Origin: Pedobacter sp. UBA1951
GTDB taxonomy: Bacteria; Bacteroidota; Bacteroidia; Sphingobacteriales; Sphingobacteriaceae
Reading direction: 5' to 3'
Length of the DNA: 6,507 bases
Assembly (NCBI GenBank): GCA_002336465.1
Contig: DDEP01000116.1
Span: forward strand, 1 to 6,507
Under the pieces are notes generated by a model. It saw nothing but the letters and a program-made list of their open reading frames with translations. It had not been told where the DNA came from and did not search any database. Positions 6,111-6,507 of this stretch are shown here, piece by piece (positions within the stretch are counted from its first letter, which is position 1; every line of letters begins with the position of its first letter). A program made the position numbers and the translations under genes.

Positions 6111-6487
6111 TTCGGATTTCGGGTTGTTGATTTGGGATTATTTGATTTTGCCGTCTTCCCCGTTGCTGTAAAAATAGCGGTCAATTCGTCTGCTTCTTTC
6201 AATAATTCTTTTAGCCTTTCTATTTTCATTAGATTAGAATCTACAATTAATTCAAGCCAAAATAAGGTTTCGTCGCATTCTTCTTCAACTATCGTTATTT
6301 TAGAAATAAAATCTGCAGAACTTCTTGCCCTACATGCAGCACGGTAATTTGCGGCTACAGAAGTACCAGAGCGGATAATCTGATTACCTATTGTATGTCC
6401 TACTTTTGTACTGGGTAATTCTTCTACTAGTTTAATAATCCTTAAAGCAAATTGCTTTGTTCTATTTTTAAGCTCCTCTTTGTTCAT
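6107..6487 (-). CDS. Four-helix-bundle protein, 23S rRNA intervening-sequence (S23) family
   Basis: This small 126-residue cytoplasmic protein belongs to the S23/IVS family, first described from intervening sequences in 23S rRNA genes. Members form four-helix bundles that assemble into pentamers, and the Avd accessory protein of diversity-generating retroelements shares the fold. The family core is clear: FALRIIKLVEELP (13-25), QIIRSGTSVAANYRAACRAR (36-55) and FISKITIVEEECDETLFWLE (60-79). No general cellular function is established. An in-frame TAA lies directly before the ATG, so the start is well fixed and the gene is complete. The last 12 residues or so (NNPKSTTRNPK) fall outside the bundle and are encoded by short repeated DNA. 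The TGA stop overlaps the kinase ATG by four bases, suggesting co-translation. I see no rRNA sequence around it, so this is a free-standing copy and not an rRNA insert. Confidence 0.92.
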   Translation of the reverse strand: MNKEELKNRTKQFALRIIKLVEELPSTKVGHTIGNQIIRSGTSVAANYRAACRARSSADFISKITIVEEECDETLFWLELIVDSNLMKIERLKELLKEADELTAIFTATGKTAKSNNPKSTTRNPK

Positions 6488-6507
6488 TTATCCAAATTTA
6501 ATAAACC

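Noticed and set aside
6493..6500. TAAATTTG on the minus strand, an exact match to the Bacteroidota -7 box, before the S23-like gene.
   Set aside because: It ends only five bases before the ATG, which would require an almost leaderless transcript, and the -33 region is mostly outside the window. An AT-rich chance match is as likely.

Overview
The window looks like a chromosomal segment of a low-GC member of the Bacteroidota, possibly Sphingobacteriia or Chitinophagia. The evidence is the AT-rich intergenic DNA, an S23-type four-helix-bundle gene of the kind scattered through these genomes, weak or absent Shine-Dalgarno sequences, and dispersed palindromic repeats with a TTCGAC-GGCTCAGCCTGAC core that I recall (not checked) as common in this phylum. 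The rank below phylum is a guess.

All five genes lie on the minus strand, so transcription runs from high to low coordinates. Two blocks are visible. The upstream block (6487 to 4695) holds a 126-residue S23-like four-helix-bundle protein whose stop overlaps the start of a sensor histidine kinase as ATGA. No response regulator is present; it could lie beyond 6507. The downstream block (4196 to 229) is a tight three-gene cluster: mgtC, a divergent MntP-like six-helix membrane protein, and the P-type Mg2+-importing ATPase mgtA. mgtC and the MntP-like gene overlap as TAATG, and mgtA follows after 15 bases. The order resembles the Salmonella mgtCB operon with an extra transporter-like gene inserted. 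The simplest reading is a magnesium-limitation operon, with MgtA importing Mg2+, MgtC adjusting physiology under low Mg2+, and the middle protein of unknown cation specificity.

The two gene-free stretches, 1-228 and 4197-4694, are mostly built from the same two palindromic repeat families, here called A and B. An A-B composite of about 200 bp occurs in direct orientation on both sides of the mgt cluster (7-206 and 4424-4629), and a further B copy lies at 4355-4410. The B elements sit just downstream of the mgtA and kinase stop codons. The remaining 158 bp before mgtC is the likely promoter and leader, and carries an exact 8-bp direct repeat with an 11-bp period.

The most unusual points are the MntP-like protein that seems to have lost the second conserved membrane aspartate, the repeat composites bracketing the operon, and the S23-like gene coupled to a kinase. 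I see no transposase, CRISPR array, rRNA or tRNA. No defence system or other clearly novel multigene system is evident.
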